Assembly (NCBI GenBank): GCA_016935555.1
Contig: JAFGQR010000052.1
Span: 1 to 33,941, forward strand
DNA: 33,941 nucleotides
Direction: 5' to 3'
Source of the DNA: Verrucomicrobiota bacterium
GTDB lineage: Bacteria; Verrucomicrobiota; Verrucomicrobiia; Limisphaerales; JAFGQR01
Under the pieces are notes generated by a model that did not search any database, was not told the DNA's origin, and saw only the letters and a program-made list of their open reading frames with translations. Position 1 is the stretch's first letter, and each line of letters opens with the position of its first letter. The translations under genes were made by a program, and so were the position numbers. Shown piece by piece: positions 17,279 to 25,900 of the stretch.

Positions 17279-18730
17279 ATGAAACCGCATCTCCTTGCGC
17301 TTGCGTTGCTCGGCTGCGTGGGCGTCGTCGGTGCCGCGGACATGGCGAAGCCGAACGTCCTGGTCCTTTTTGCCGACGACCAGCGGGCGGACACCATCGC
17401 GGCCCACGGCAATCCGCACATCCGGACGCCGCATCTGGACAAGCTGGCGGCGTCGGGGTTCAGCTTTCACGGCAACTACATCTTTGGCGGCAACAGCGGC
17501 GCCGTGTGCATGCCGAGCCGGGCGATGCTGATGAGCGGCAGGACATGGTTTCACGTGGACACGGTGTCCCTCAAGGACGCCACGCTGCTGCCCGAACTGC
17601 TCCGAACCCACGGCTATGTCACCTTCGGCACCGGCAAGTGGCACAACGGGCCGCCCTCCTGGCTGCGCGCCTTCCAGCGCGGAAAAACCGTCATGTTCGG
17701 CGGCATGTCGAACCACTCCAAAGTCCCCGTGCGCGACCTTGGTCCGGACGGCGCACTGACGCCGCCGCGCGCGGGGGAGAAATTCTCGAGCGAACTGTTT
17801 GCCGATTCGGCGATCGAGTTTCTGCGCACCCACGACGGCGCGAGACCTTTCTTCGCGTATGTGGCGTTCACCGCCCCGCACGATCCCCGGATGCCGCCGC
17901 CGGCCTACCGGGAGATGTATTACCGCGACCTGCCCCCACTGCCGCCGAATTTCCTTCCGCAGCTGCCCTTCGACAACGGGATGATGAAAGGGGGGCGGGA
18001 CGAGAACCTCGGCGCCTGGCCGCGAACCGAGGCGATGATCCGCGATCAGCTTGCGGAATACTACGGGCTGATCACCCACCTGGACGAGCAGGTCGGGCGC
18101 ATTCTCGCGGCGCTCGAACAGTCCGGCCGCGCCACGAACACCTTCATCGTCTATGCCGCCGACAACGGGCTCGCCCTGGGCAGCCACGGCCTGCTGGGCA
18201 AGCAAAGCGTCTTCGAACACAGCATGCGCGTGCCGCTGATCGTCGCCGGACCGGGCATCCCCGCGGGCAAGTCCACCCGCGCCTTCACCTACCTGCTCGA
18301 CCTCTTCCCCACCCTCTGCGACATTCTCGGCATCCCTCCCCCCGCCGCCCTTGAGGGCGAAAGCCTCCGCCCCCTGTGGGAAGGCACCCAAACCCGCGTC
18401 CGCGACTCGGTGTTCCTGCCGTTCCTCCAGATTCAGCGCGCGGTGCGCGACGAGCGCTGGAAGCTGATCGCCTACCCCAAAGCGGGGCACCTGCAGTTAT
18501 TCGATCTGCAGACGGACCCGCACGAGCGCACCAACCTGGTGGAGCGCGCCGGCCATGCGCCTCACGTGCGGCGCCTGCAGGCGCTGATGAAGCGATGGCA
18601 GGCCAGGGTGGGCGACACGCTGGGGGTCCCCCTCACCCACACCCCGCCCGAGACGGTGGACCTGACCGGGCGCAAGCGCGTCCCTGACCCGTGGCAGCCG
18701 GACTGGATCGTGAGGAAGTACTTCGAGTGA
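17279..18730 (+). CDS. exported sulfatase (family S1, Cys-type, choline/iduronate-sulfatase-like)
   Basis: A 483-aa sulfatase. The ATG at 17279 gives a clean signal peptide (MKPHLLALALLGCVGVVGA), so it is preferred over an in-frame GTG at 17243. Metal residues D33 and D34 are in FADDQRADTI. The modification site is CMPSR with Cys77. TGKWHNG carries the conserved Lys and His, and AADNGLALGSHGLLGKQ the later metal site. The DDQRADTI and DNGLALGSHG forms are those of the choline-sulfatase/iduronate-2-sulfatase branch, which differs from the other two sulfatases here, so the three probably act on different sulfate positions. It is transcribed divergently from sulfatase 2 and ends at a palindromic repeat element. 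Confidence 0.94.
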   Translation: MKPHLLALALLGCVGVVGAADMAKPNVLVLFADDQRADTIAAHGNPHIRTPHLDKLAASGFSFHGNYIFGGNSGAVCMPSRAMLMSGRTWFHVDTVSLKDATLLPELLRTHGYVTFGTGKWHNGPPSWLRAFQRGKTVMFGGMSNHSKVPVRDLGPDGALTPPRAGEKFSSELFADSAIEFLRTHDGARPFFAYVAFTAPHDPRMPPPAYREMYYRDLPPLPPNFLPQLPFDNGMMKGGRDENLGAWPRTEAMIRDQLAEYYGLITHLDEQVGRILAALEQSGRATNTFIVYAADNGLALGSHGLLGKQSVFEHSMRVPLIVAGPGIPAGKSTRAFTYLLDLFPTLCDILGIPPPAALEGESLRPLWEGTQTRVRDSVFLPFLQIQRAVRDERWKLIAYPKAGHLQLFDLQTDPHERTNLVERAGHAPHVRRLQALMKRWQARVGDTLGVPLTHTPPETVDLTGRKRVPDPWQPDWIVRKYFE

Positions 18731-18800
18731 CGCGAGACATCGCGGCCTGATCCGCATGGAGATGGCGGCGCTGCCGGCATTATCGCGCCCATAAACCCGG

Positions 18801-18937
18801 TGGGGCGAGACTCCCTCGAGCCCTGACTTCTTCCCCCGAAGGGCGCGCGTGCCATGGCGCGGGACCCGGACGAGACGGCCCACGATAGGCGAAACCGACG
18901 CGGGAAAGTTTGGTTTCGACGGAGTCCCGCCCTACCA
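18801..18937. repeat. paired-palindrome element, copy A
   Basis: The left arm (18801-18830) reads GGGGCGAGACTCCCTCGAGC near its start. The right arm (18912-18937) is its inverted counterpart, containing TTCGACGGAGTCCCGCCCTA. The arms are imperfect inverted repeats around an 80-base GC-rich centre. The same arm sequence recurs at 29824-29985. The right arm overlaps the 3' end of the GH78 gene and supplies its TAG. Such dispersed palindromic elements look like non-coding mobile repeats (MITE- or REP-like). Confidence 0.65.
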
Positions 18938-21766
18938 CCCGCGTGCGGGCGCGCGGTTCAGGATCGAGGCGAAGTGATACGTTCCCGAGCCGGCCTCGAA
19001 GCAGGCGAACGCTCCTTCGGTCCGCAGAAACGTCAATCCCGCCGCCTCGCGTGCCGGACCGCCGGCCTCGCGGACAGCCGCCGGGTCGCGCGCCGGGACG
19101 AAGAGGGTGGCCGAGGTGTTCGGGGGAATGACGACTGTCCATGAAAACCTCCTTCCTGCGGGATCGGAAGTCTGTCGCCACCGGCTGCGGATGGTGCCGT
19201 GCATCGAATGGTGGGAGGTCCTGACCCACTCCAAATCGGCGGGCACGTCGGGGCGGAGCACGAAGTGTTTGAAGGCCGGGCTGGCCGGGTCCGGACGGAT
19301 GCCGCCCAAGCCGCGATAGAGCCATTCTTCGACGTGCCCGAGCATGCAGTGGTTTTGGGAGGTGGCGGGGTTGGCGTCCCAGGTCTCGACCAGGGAGGTG
19401 GCGCCCTTCTTCAATTGATACACATAGCCCGGCCCTTGGTCCTGGACCAGCATGTCATAGAGCACGTCCCCGCGCCCGTGGTCGGCCAGGGCGCGCACGA
19501 GGTACACGAAACCGACATCCCCGGCGGTCACGCGGTTCTGGTTGGTGCGGATGTCACGGACGAGGTTTTCCAGCACGGCTGCCTTGCGGCTTGAGTCGGC
19601 GATGCCCAGGGTCAGGGGGATGGCGTTGGCGGCCTGGCTGTTGCGGTCGTAGTTGTTCTGCTCCGGATGGAAGAAGGCGCGCTCGAAATCGCGTCGCGTC
19701 TTCAGGGCGCGGCGTGCGAAGGCCTCGGCCTCCTCCGGCCTGCCGAGCAGGCGGGCGGTGCGATCGAGGATGGTGAGGTTATTGAAGAGCATGGCGGTGC
19801 TGGTGAGTCCCAGCGAGGTCAACTGCGAGGGGCCGGGGCCTCCGGGGCCCACGTCGCACCAGTCCCCCAGGCCGTAGGCCACGATGCCTTGGGTGTCGGC
19901 GCGCGAGGCCAGGTAACCGGTGTAGCGTTTCATGGCGTCAAAGTTGTCCTCGAGAGCGCGCCGGTCCCCATACGTTTCCCACAGGATCCAGGGATTGACG
20001 ACGCAGGCCGAGCCCCATTCCGGGCTGTCGCGGAAGCCGCCGGAGAAGACGGTGAACTCGGGGGCGATGTCCGGGACCATGCCGTTGGGCAGCTGGGCTT
20101 CGCGCATGTCGCGGCAGATCTTCTGGTAGAACCGGGCGCCCTCGTGGTTGTAGAGGATGCTCGGCGCCAGGAGGTGCGAGACTTCGAGCCAGCCCAGTTT
20201 CTCGCGATGGGGGCAATCGGTGAGCACGCTCTTGAAGTTGCTCAGGATGGCGGCGTTGATGAGCCCGTGGATGCGGTTGACCAGGTCGTTCGAACACTCG
20301 AACTGCCCGCAGACGCGCGCGGCGGTGTGGAGGAACTCGCCCGTCAGCGCCTCGATTTTCGGCGCGGCCCCGGTGACGTCCGGAGCGTCGGCGGGGGCGG
20401 CGCCTTCGACCTCAATATAGCGGAAGCCGTAGTAGGTGAACCGGGGCTGCCATTCCTCGGGCGCGCCGCCCTTGAGCGTGTAACTGAACCACATGGGGCC
20501 GCCGGAGCTTTTTTGGCTGACGCGGCCCCGGTCATCGAGCAGTTCGCCCGGGATGAGTTTGACCTTGGCGCCTGCGGGTCCCCGAACGCGAAGGACCGGC
20601 CAGCCCGAAAAGTTCTGGCCCAGGTCATAGATCCAGATCCCGTCGCCTGCGGATGTGATGTGGACCGGCTTGTAAGTGATCATGGCCTGGATGGGTTCGA
20701 CGATCTCGCTGCGCAGCCGGCCGCCGGGGCCGTGGGTCGCCGTGGCCGCCAGCCAGCCTGTGGCGTCATAGCCGGGGCTGTCCCAACCCGGCAACGCTGC
20801 CCGGGCGTCGTAGTCCTCGCCGCCGAAGGTGCACGAGAATTGGATTGGACCATGGGTCCATTTCCATGAGCCGTCGCTGGCCACCACGGTGCGCGAGCCA
20901 TCGGGGTGGTCGACCTCCAGCTGGCAGATCAGCTTGGGGGAGCCAAACGATCCCTTGAACTTGGTGTAGCGTCCGCCCGCGACGTTGTACATGCCGTTGC
21001 CCAGCAGCACGCCGATGACATTCTCGCCGGGCCGCACCTGGGACGTCACGTCGCTGGCCCGGTAATAGCACGTCTTGCGGTAATTGGACCACGACGGCTC
21101 GATCACGGCGGCGCCCACTTTCCGCCCGTTCAGGCGGACCTCGTGCTGGCCGAGCCCGCTCACATACAGCATGGCGCGCCGCACCGGCCGCGCCAGGTCG
21201 AACGCGCGGCGAAAGACGGGCATGGACGAGGTTGCAGGCGCTTGAATCCATTGGGCCTGCCAATCCTTCGTCGTGAACAATCCCATGGTCCAGGAGGCAC
21301 GCGCGCTCCAGGGGCCGGCCTGGCCGTGCTGGTCCCACGTCCGCACTTTCCAAAAGCACCGCTGCCGCGAGGCCAGCGCCCGGCCCGCGTATTCGATCTG
21401 GATCGAAGCATCGCTCTCGACCCGGCCGCTGTCCCACACATCGCCCTCGTCCCGGGCCAGCGCGTCGGCCGACGACGCCACGAGCACGCGGTAAGCCGAC
21501 TGGCGCAAGCCGCGCCGGTCCGACTGGGTTTCATGGATCCAACTGAGCCTGGGCCTGGGGCAATCGACCGCCAACGGATGCTCCGCATATTCGCAGCGCA
21601 GCCCGGCAGGTGCCATGTCGCCGGCGAACAAGGATGTCCCCGTGACCAGGGCCAGGCCTGCGACCAACAACAAGCCCAATCCGCCTGCGTTCTCTCGCGT
21701 CGTTGGCTGGATTTGGTTTCGAACCCGGTGCGATCCGGCCCGGGTCTTGGAACAGGCGGCGTGCAT
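18932..21766 (-). CDS. exported alpha-L-rhamnosidase, GH78
   Basis: A 944-aa GH78 enzyme, releasing terminal alpha-L-rhamnose by inversion. The ATG at 21766 is preferred to an in-frame TTG at 21775. A hydrophobic segment around residues 28-45 (GLGLLLVAGLALVTG), after a basic 27-residue stretch, is the export signal. The N-terminal beta domains start with GLRCEYAEHPLAVDCPRPRLSW, typical of bacterial rhamnosidases, and include the jelly-roll region ending at GENVIGVLLGNGMYN. The (alpha/alpha)6 catalytic domain has the signature DCPHREKLGWLE, with D517 and E522 at the positions of the catalytic Asp/Glu of characterised enzymes, and later GLGDWCDVG and SLVETWD. GWTGD of the classical motif is replaced by GWLEV, as in one GH78 branch. 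Its stop codon lies inside a palindromic repeat. Rhamnose beside sulfatases suggests a sulfated rhamnose polymer. Confidence 0.93.
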   Translation of the reverse strand: MHAACSKTRAGSHRVRNQIQPTTRENAGGLGLLLVAGLALVTGTSLFAGDMAPAGLRCEYAEHPLAVDCPRPRLSWIHETQSDRRGLRQSAYRVLVASSADALARDEGDVWDSGRVESDASIQIEYAGRALASRQRCFWKVRTWDQHGQAGPWSARASWTMGLFTTKDWQAQWIQAPATSSMPVFRRAFDLARPVRRAMLYVSGLGQHEVRLNGRKVGAAVIEPSWSNYRKTCYYRASDVTSQVRPGENVIGVLLGNGMYNVAGGRYTKFKGSFGSPKLICQLEVDHPDGSRTVVASDGSWKWTHGPIQFSCTFGGEDYDARAALPGWDSPGYDATGWLAATATHGPGGRLRSEIVEPIQAMITYKPVHITSAGDGIWIYDLGQNFSGWPVLRVRGPAGAKVKLIPGELLDDRGRVSQKSSGGPMWFSYTLKGGAPEEWQPRFTYYGFRYIEVEGAAPADAPDVTGAAPKIEALTGEFLHTAARVCGQFECSNDLVNRIHGLINAAILSNFKSVLTDCPHREKLGWLEVSHLLAPSILYNHEGARFYQKICRDMREAQLPNGMVPDIAPEFTVFSGGFRDSPEWGSACVVNPWILWETYGDRRALEDNFDAMKRYTGYLASRADTQGIVAYGLGDWCDVGPGGPGPSQLTSLGLTSTAMLFNNLTILDRTARLLGRPEEAEAFARRALKTRRDFERAFFHPEQNNYDRNSQAANAIPLTLGIADSSRKAAVLENLVRDIRTNQNRVTAGDVGFVYLVRALADHGRGDVLYDMLVQDQGPGYVYQLKKGATSLVETWDANPATSQNHCMLGHVEEWLYRGLGGIRPDPASPAFKHFVLRPDVPADLEWVRTSHHSMHGTIRSRWRQTSDPAGRRFSWTVVIPPNTSATLFVPARDPAAVREAGGPAREAAGLTFLRTEGAFACFEAGSGTYHFASILNRAPARGW

Positions 21767-21959
21767 GATCGCCAAGCGTGGCCGACAAAACCGCCGGCTT
21801 CAAGCGCGGAGGTGTGTCGTTGACGGAACCCTAACGATTCCCCGAAGGCTTTGTTCTTCCCCGCGTGCCGGATTTGTGCTATGGATCTCCCCATGCAAGG
21901 GGGACGTTTCCTGTTGAGCGCCGGATGGCCGCGTCGTCATTCGTCGCGCAGCGACGACC

Positions 21960-21988
21960 TGACGGTAGCCGTGGGTTTCAACCCACGG
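21960..21988 (+). repeat. REP copy 1 (GTAG + palindrome)
   Basis: TGACGGTAG is followed directly by the near-perfect palindrome CCGTGGGTTTCAACCCACGG. A GTAG at the foot of the hairpin is the known signature of REPs served by REP-associated tyrosine transposases. This is the only copy in plus orientation; the other four are inverted relative to it. A short hairpin, CGTCGCGCAGCGACG, sits beside it at 21942-21956. Confidence 0.8.
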
Positions 21989-22010
21989 TTCGGATTCGCC
22001 GGCCGAACAG

Positions 22011-22115
22011 GCGTCGCGGAGCGACGCGTGTACACCTCATGCGTCGCGGCGCGACGCGTGAACATCGCATGCGTCGCGGCGCGACGCGTGAACATCGCAT
22101 GCGTCGCTCCGCGAC
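22011..22115. repeat. 30-bp tandem hairpin array
   Basis: Units begin at 22011, 22041, 22071 and 22101. Each has a 17-base stem-loop, GCGTCGC-3 nt-GCGACGC, and a 13-base tail. Units 2 and 3 are identical, unit 1 differs at four positions, and unit 4 keeps the stem only and merges into the next REP unit. Loops vary (GGA, GGC, TCC) while stems are kept. Confidence 0.85.
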
Positions 22116-22137
22116 ACCGGCCCGTCCCGGCCTCGCC

Positions 22138-22166
22138 CCGTGGGTTTAAACCCACGGCTACCGTCA
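22138..22166 (-). repeat. REP copy 2
   Basis: Perfect 20-base palindrome CCGTGGGTTTAAACCCACGG followed by CTACCGTCA, i.e. GTAG-hairpin on the minus strand. It lies between two short GTCGC/GCGAC hairpins. Confidence 0.85.
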
Positions 22167-22213
22167 CGTCGTCGCTCCGCGACGCCCCGACACCGGCCCG
22201 GCCCGGCTTCGCC

Positions 22214-22242
22214 CCGTGGGTTTAAACCCACGGCTACCGTCA
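22214..22242 (-). repeat. REP copy 3, proximal to transposase start
   Basis: Same perfect palindrome plus CTACCGTCA. It ends 51 bases before the transposase ATG. The small hairpin behind it (22246-22260) has changed to CCTCG-CTCCA-CGAGG, with both arms altered together so that pairing is kept. Confidence 0.85.
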
Positions 22243-22293
22243 TGACCTCGCTCCACGAGGCAAAATGGATGGACGGCGCCTTATTCTGACACC

Positions 22294-22746
22294 ATGGCCA
22301 ACACATTCACATCCCTCCATTACCACATGATCTTCAGCACCAAGCACCGGCAGCGCTGGATCCTTCCGAATATCGAACAACGCGTGTGGGCGTACATGGG
22401 CGGTATCGCCAAACAGAACGAACTCCATGCTTGCCTCATCGGCGGCGTGGAGGATCACGTCCATATACTCCTGGGCATGCCGCCCAAGATGTCCGTGAGC
22501 GAGGCCCTAAAACGCATCAAGGGCGGATCGTCCGGCTGGATGAAAGCAAATTTTCCCGGTTGCCAGCACTTTGCCTGGCAGGACGGTTATGCGGCCTTCA
22601 GCGTGAGCAAGTCGGAAATCCCAGGAGTTGAGGATTACATCCGCAATCAACGCGAGCATCACCGGACGAAGACATTCCAGGAGGAATACCGGGACTTTCT
22701 CGACAAGCATGGTATCCAATACGACGAGCGATATTTGTGGGATTGA
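22294..22746 (+). CDS. IS200-like HUH/Y1 transposase, probable REP-associated (RAYT)
   Basis: A 150-aa single-strand DNA transposase of the IS200/IS605 TnpA superfamily. The HUH motif is HVH (H55, H57) in VEDHVHILLG. The likely nucleophile is Y115 in the YIRNQREHH helix. Other family marks are YHMIFSTKHRQ near the N-terminus, PPKMSVSEALKRIKGGSS, WQDGYAAFSVS and the C-terminal DERYLWD. The length is normal and no residue seems missing, so it may be active. There is no TnpB gene and no IS-type boundary; instead GTAG-preceded palindromes lie on both sides. This is the arrangement of RAYT genes, domesticated single-copy relatives that act on REPs. A plain IS200-type insertion into a REP cluster is the alternative. 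No Shine-Dalgarno is evident at the ATG (22294). Confidence 0.9.
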   Translation: MANTFTSLHYHMIFSTKHRQRWILPNIEQRVWAYMGGIAKQNELHACLIGGVEDHVHILLGMPPKMSVSEALKRIKGGSSGWMKANFPGCQHFAWQDGYAAFSVSKSEIPGVEDYIRNQREHHRTKTFQEEYRDFLDKHGIQYDERYLWD

Positions 22747-22807
22747 GCCGGCGAGGTTTCAAGCGTCGCTCCGCGACGCCCCGACACCGGCCCGGCCCGG
22801 CTTCGCC

Positions 22808-22836
22808 CCGTGGGTTCAAACCCACGGCTACCGTCA
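22808..22836 (-). repeat. REP copy 4
   Basis: CCGTGGGTTCAAACCCACGG plus CTACCGTCA. The centre is TTCAAA instead of TTTAAA, so the two central pairs are disturbed but the outer 7-base stem is intact. Confidence 0.85.
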
Positions 22837-22882
22837 TGCGTCGCTCCGCGACGCCGCGACGCTGTCCCGTCGCGGCCTCACC

Positions 22883-22911
22883 CCGTGGGTTCAAACCCAC
22901 GGCTACCGTCA
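22883..22911 (-). repeat. REP copy 5
   Basis: Identical to copy 4. It lies 75 bases further on and 35 bases from the end of the lamin-tail/CotH gene, whose stop is at 22947. Confidence 0.85.
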
Positions 22912-22946
22912 TGCGTCGCTCCGCGACGCGGCGACGCCCCGACGCG

Positions 22947-25900
22947 TCAATCCGCCTGCACGACCCGGTAGAAGCGTTGAGCCTCCGGACCGAGTGGGAC
23001 CGGCAGGAACATGGTCGAGTCGGTCGCCAGGGTGTCTTCGGTCAGCGGCAGCCAGTCGCCTTCGGTGAGCTGGTCGCGGTATTCGACGCGGTAGTGCCTG
23101 CCCGGCGTGCTCGGGAAGGTGATGGCCAGCTGGCCCGGACCCGCAGGAGCAATGCCCGACACGCGGAACTCGCTCTGCACCGGGATATTGGGTTGCCACG
23201 GGGTTGGGGAGGCGAGGCGGCAGACGGGCCCGGTGCCGTCCGGGAAGCGGCCCTCGGTGATGTCGTCGTCTTGGGGTCCGAAGGTAACGGCGTCGATCAG
23301 GGTGCCGTCGGAGGCGAACAGGCCGATGCTTTCGCCTTCAAGGTCAAGGCGGAAGTTGACGTGCAGCTCGGGCAGGCTGGGGTTGCTGAGAGCAGGCTGA
23401 TTGTCTGCCCAGACGAGCAGGAAGCCGTGGGGCGGGATGACGAAGCCGGGGGGGATGGGGCATTGGAGGGGATTGGCGAGGTTGTCGGTGAGGCAAGCGC
23501 CGTCGAGGGAGGCGGGGGTGTCGCCGGGGTTGTGGAGTTCGAACCAGTCGTCATAGCGGTTGCTGTTGTTGGTGTTCAGCAGTGTCGATGTGTTGGCCGC
23601 CATCCACTCGTTGACATACACCTCCAACGGCGGGCCGGAGTTATCGTTCACAAGGCCCGGGGTCGGATAATAGAACTCCTGCCGGAAGAAGGGCTGGCCG
23701 TCGGGGAAGTCCCCGTAGCTGCGGTCGGGGGGAAGGTTTGTGTAGTTGAGGTAATCGAGCAGCTCGACGCCGTCCCTGGTGGTCCAGCTGAGCGCCACGG
23801 AGCCGGCTGAGGGCGCGAGCCGGAAGCCGGCGTGCCATTCGTTGTCGGTAGTGCGCTCGGGGTGGCCGTCGACGAAGACGATGCGGGCCTGGCCCGGGTC
23901 GAGGGTTTTGCCGGGCGGGAAGGGCCAGTGGGCGAGAGACATGTAGCGATCGCTCAGGAACAAACCGTCGAGGGCGACGCTGTGGGGGCCCGCGTTATAG
24001 AGTTCCACCCACGGTTCGCGGGCGCCGGTGAGGTCGGTGATGCCGGCGGTGTTTTCGGGTTGGACTTCGTTGAGCCAGAGGGTTGGGTAAGCGGGCATGG
24101 AACGCGCGACCTGGTTGGGGGCGCCTGGGGTGGCGAGGACAGGTTGGACATGGATGACGGGGCGCATGGCGCTGCCGAGGTAGACGGTCAGGTTGCTGGC
24201 GCTGGAGGTGGGGAGGTACCAGAAGCTGACGGTGTAATTCGTGCCGGAGACGATGCCGCCGAGGCTTTGCGACAGGTAGGCGCTGGAGCCGCCGGGGCCG
24301 GTGAAGATCAGGTGAAGGCTGTTGCTGCCGGCGCGGGCTGCGAGAGGGCTGACGTGCGAGTTGGTAAGATAATACGAAGACCCGCCGCCAAAGCTCCAGC
24401 TGTTTGTCAACGGATCCTCGAATCCGCCGTTGACCACCAGGTTCGTTCCCGTGCCCGATTCATTCCCGAGGACCAACCGCAGGTCGTCCATGTAGAGGTC
24501 CCCCGGCCTGTCCAACCAGATCCGCAGGATTGTGCCGGGCCGGCCGGTGAAGCTGAAGAAGCGCCAGCCGGTGCCGGTGGTCCAGTTGCCGGCGCGGCTG
24601 TTGTCTTGGAGCGGATCAATCAACTGCAACGACAACCCGCCTCCGTTCGCCTCCTCCGGCCACGGCGGCGCCGACTCGTACCGGACGCGGTCCACGACGA
24701 TTCCTTCGGCGGTGTTGGTTCCGGGGCGCAGGAGCGTCAGCGTCTCGCCGTCGTTCTGGAGGTTGCCGGCGAATGTCCCGGCGGGCAACGGGCCTGTGAT
24801 CCCGTAGGTGCCCACGAAGGCGGGGGCGTTTCCGGCAACGAGGAGATGCTGGCGGTTGGTGAGCACGGTTCCCGCGGGGAATGTGAATGCGAGCCCGTTG
24901 ATCCGCCAGCCTGAGAGGTCGAAGGCGGTCGTCGAGGAGGTGTTGAACAGCTCCACGAATGCCGTGTCGGGCGCGGCGGGGTTGTACATGAGTTCGTTGA
25001 TCACCACCGAGCCCTCCGGGTCGCCGGCCGGGCCGGCGCAGAGGACGGTATTGGTGCAGGTCAGGTCGGCGAGGACGTTGCCGTCGAGGTCGCACGCCTC
25101 GATGACGAGCTGGTTCGTGGGGGCGGTGACGGGCACCCCCAGGCGCCACGCGGAGATGCTGCTCCAGGTGACCGGATACTCGACACCGTTGACCCGGAGG
25201 CTCTGCACCGTGACCGGCGCCGTGCCGGTGAGTGCGACGAGGTTGTTGGTGACGGTGAGTTCGCCGGGCCCACTCACCGCAAACGCGGTGTTGCCGCCTG
25301 CGGCGCTGATTTGGGAGCGGGCGTAGCTGGCGCGGCTGTCGATGTAGGTGAGGTCGGCGGCGTAGCTGGTGCCAGGGGAGAACGTCGCGTAGTGCTCCGT
25401 CCAGGGGCGCATGTAGGCGGAGTTGAAGCTGAGGTCGATGATGTCCAGGAGGTGGGCGTAGAACCGGCGCAGGTTGGCCGGCTGGTTCACGAGCTTGTTG
25501 AAGCGCGAGTCCGACGAAGGCGAGTTGCCCACGAGGGCGTCGGTGGCGCCGCGGGTGAAGGTGAAATCCATGTCCCAGGGGAAATACAGGAAGCGCTGGT
25601 CGGAGGGGCGGAGGTAGACCATCCAGTTGTGGGGGATGCCGAAGGTGTACATGTCGCCGATGCCGCAGAGGCTGACGAGGGCGTAGCCGCGCAGCCACTG
25701 GTCGACGTCCATGAGCAGGGGTGCCACCTGTTCGAAGGCGGCGGCGGGGAGGCTGAAGCTTTGGGCGAGGGGGAGGAGCCGGCGGTAATCGTCGATGTCA
25801 CGGTGGTTCTTGATGATGTCATTGTAGCGGTAGAACTCCTTGTCCGAACCCAGGTCCTGGAAGTCGACGCTGATCACCGAGTCCGGCAGCGGCAGCTTGT

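Larger units (their letters stand above)
22763..22929. repeat. 75-bp composite repeat, two units plus terminal hairpin
   Basis: The hairpin GCGTCGCTCCGCGACGC occurs at 22763-22779, 22838-22854 and 22913-22929, exactly 75 bases apart. Each interval contains a GC-rich spacer (CCGACACCGGCCC-type) and a REP palindrome with CTACCGTCAT. The left side of the transposase has the same composite unit (from 22169 to 22244, 75 bases) and a version shortened by 7 bases (from 22101). Confidence 0.85.

Noticed and set aside
22011-22115. CRISPR-like 30-bp periodicity
   Set aside because: There are no unique spacers: the units are contiguous and self-palindromic, with no cas genes nearby. It is a hairpin array belonging to the REP cluster.
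21865-22149. Small ORFs encoding MRRGATREH-type repeats over the REP region
   Set aside because: They are translations of the 30-bp palindromic array in several frames and strands; none has coding features other than the repeat.
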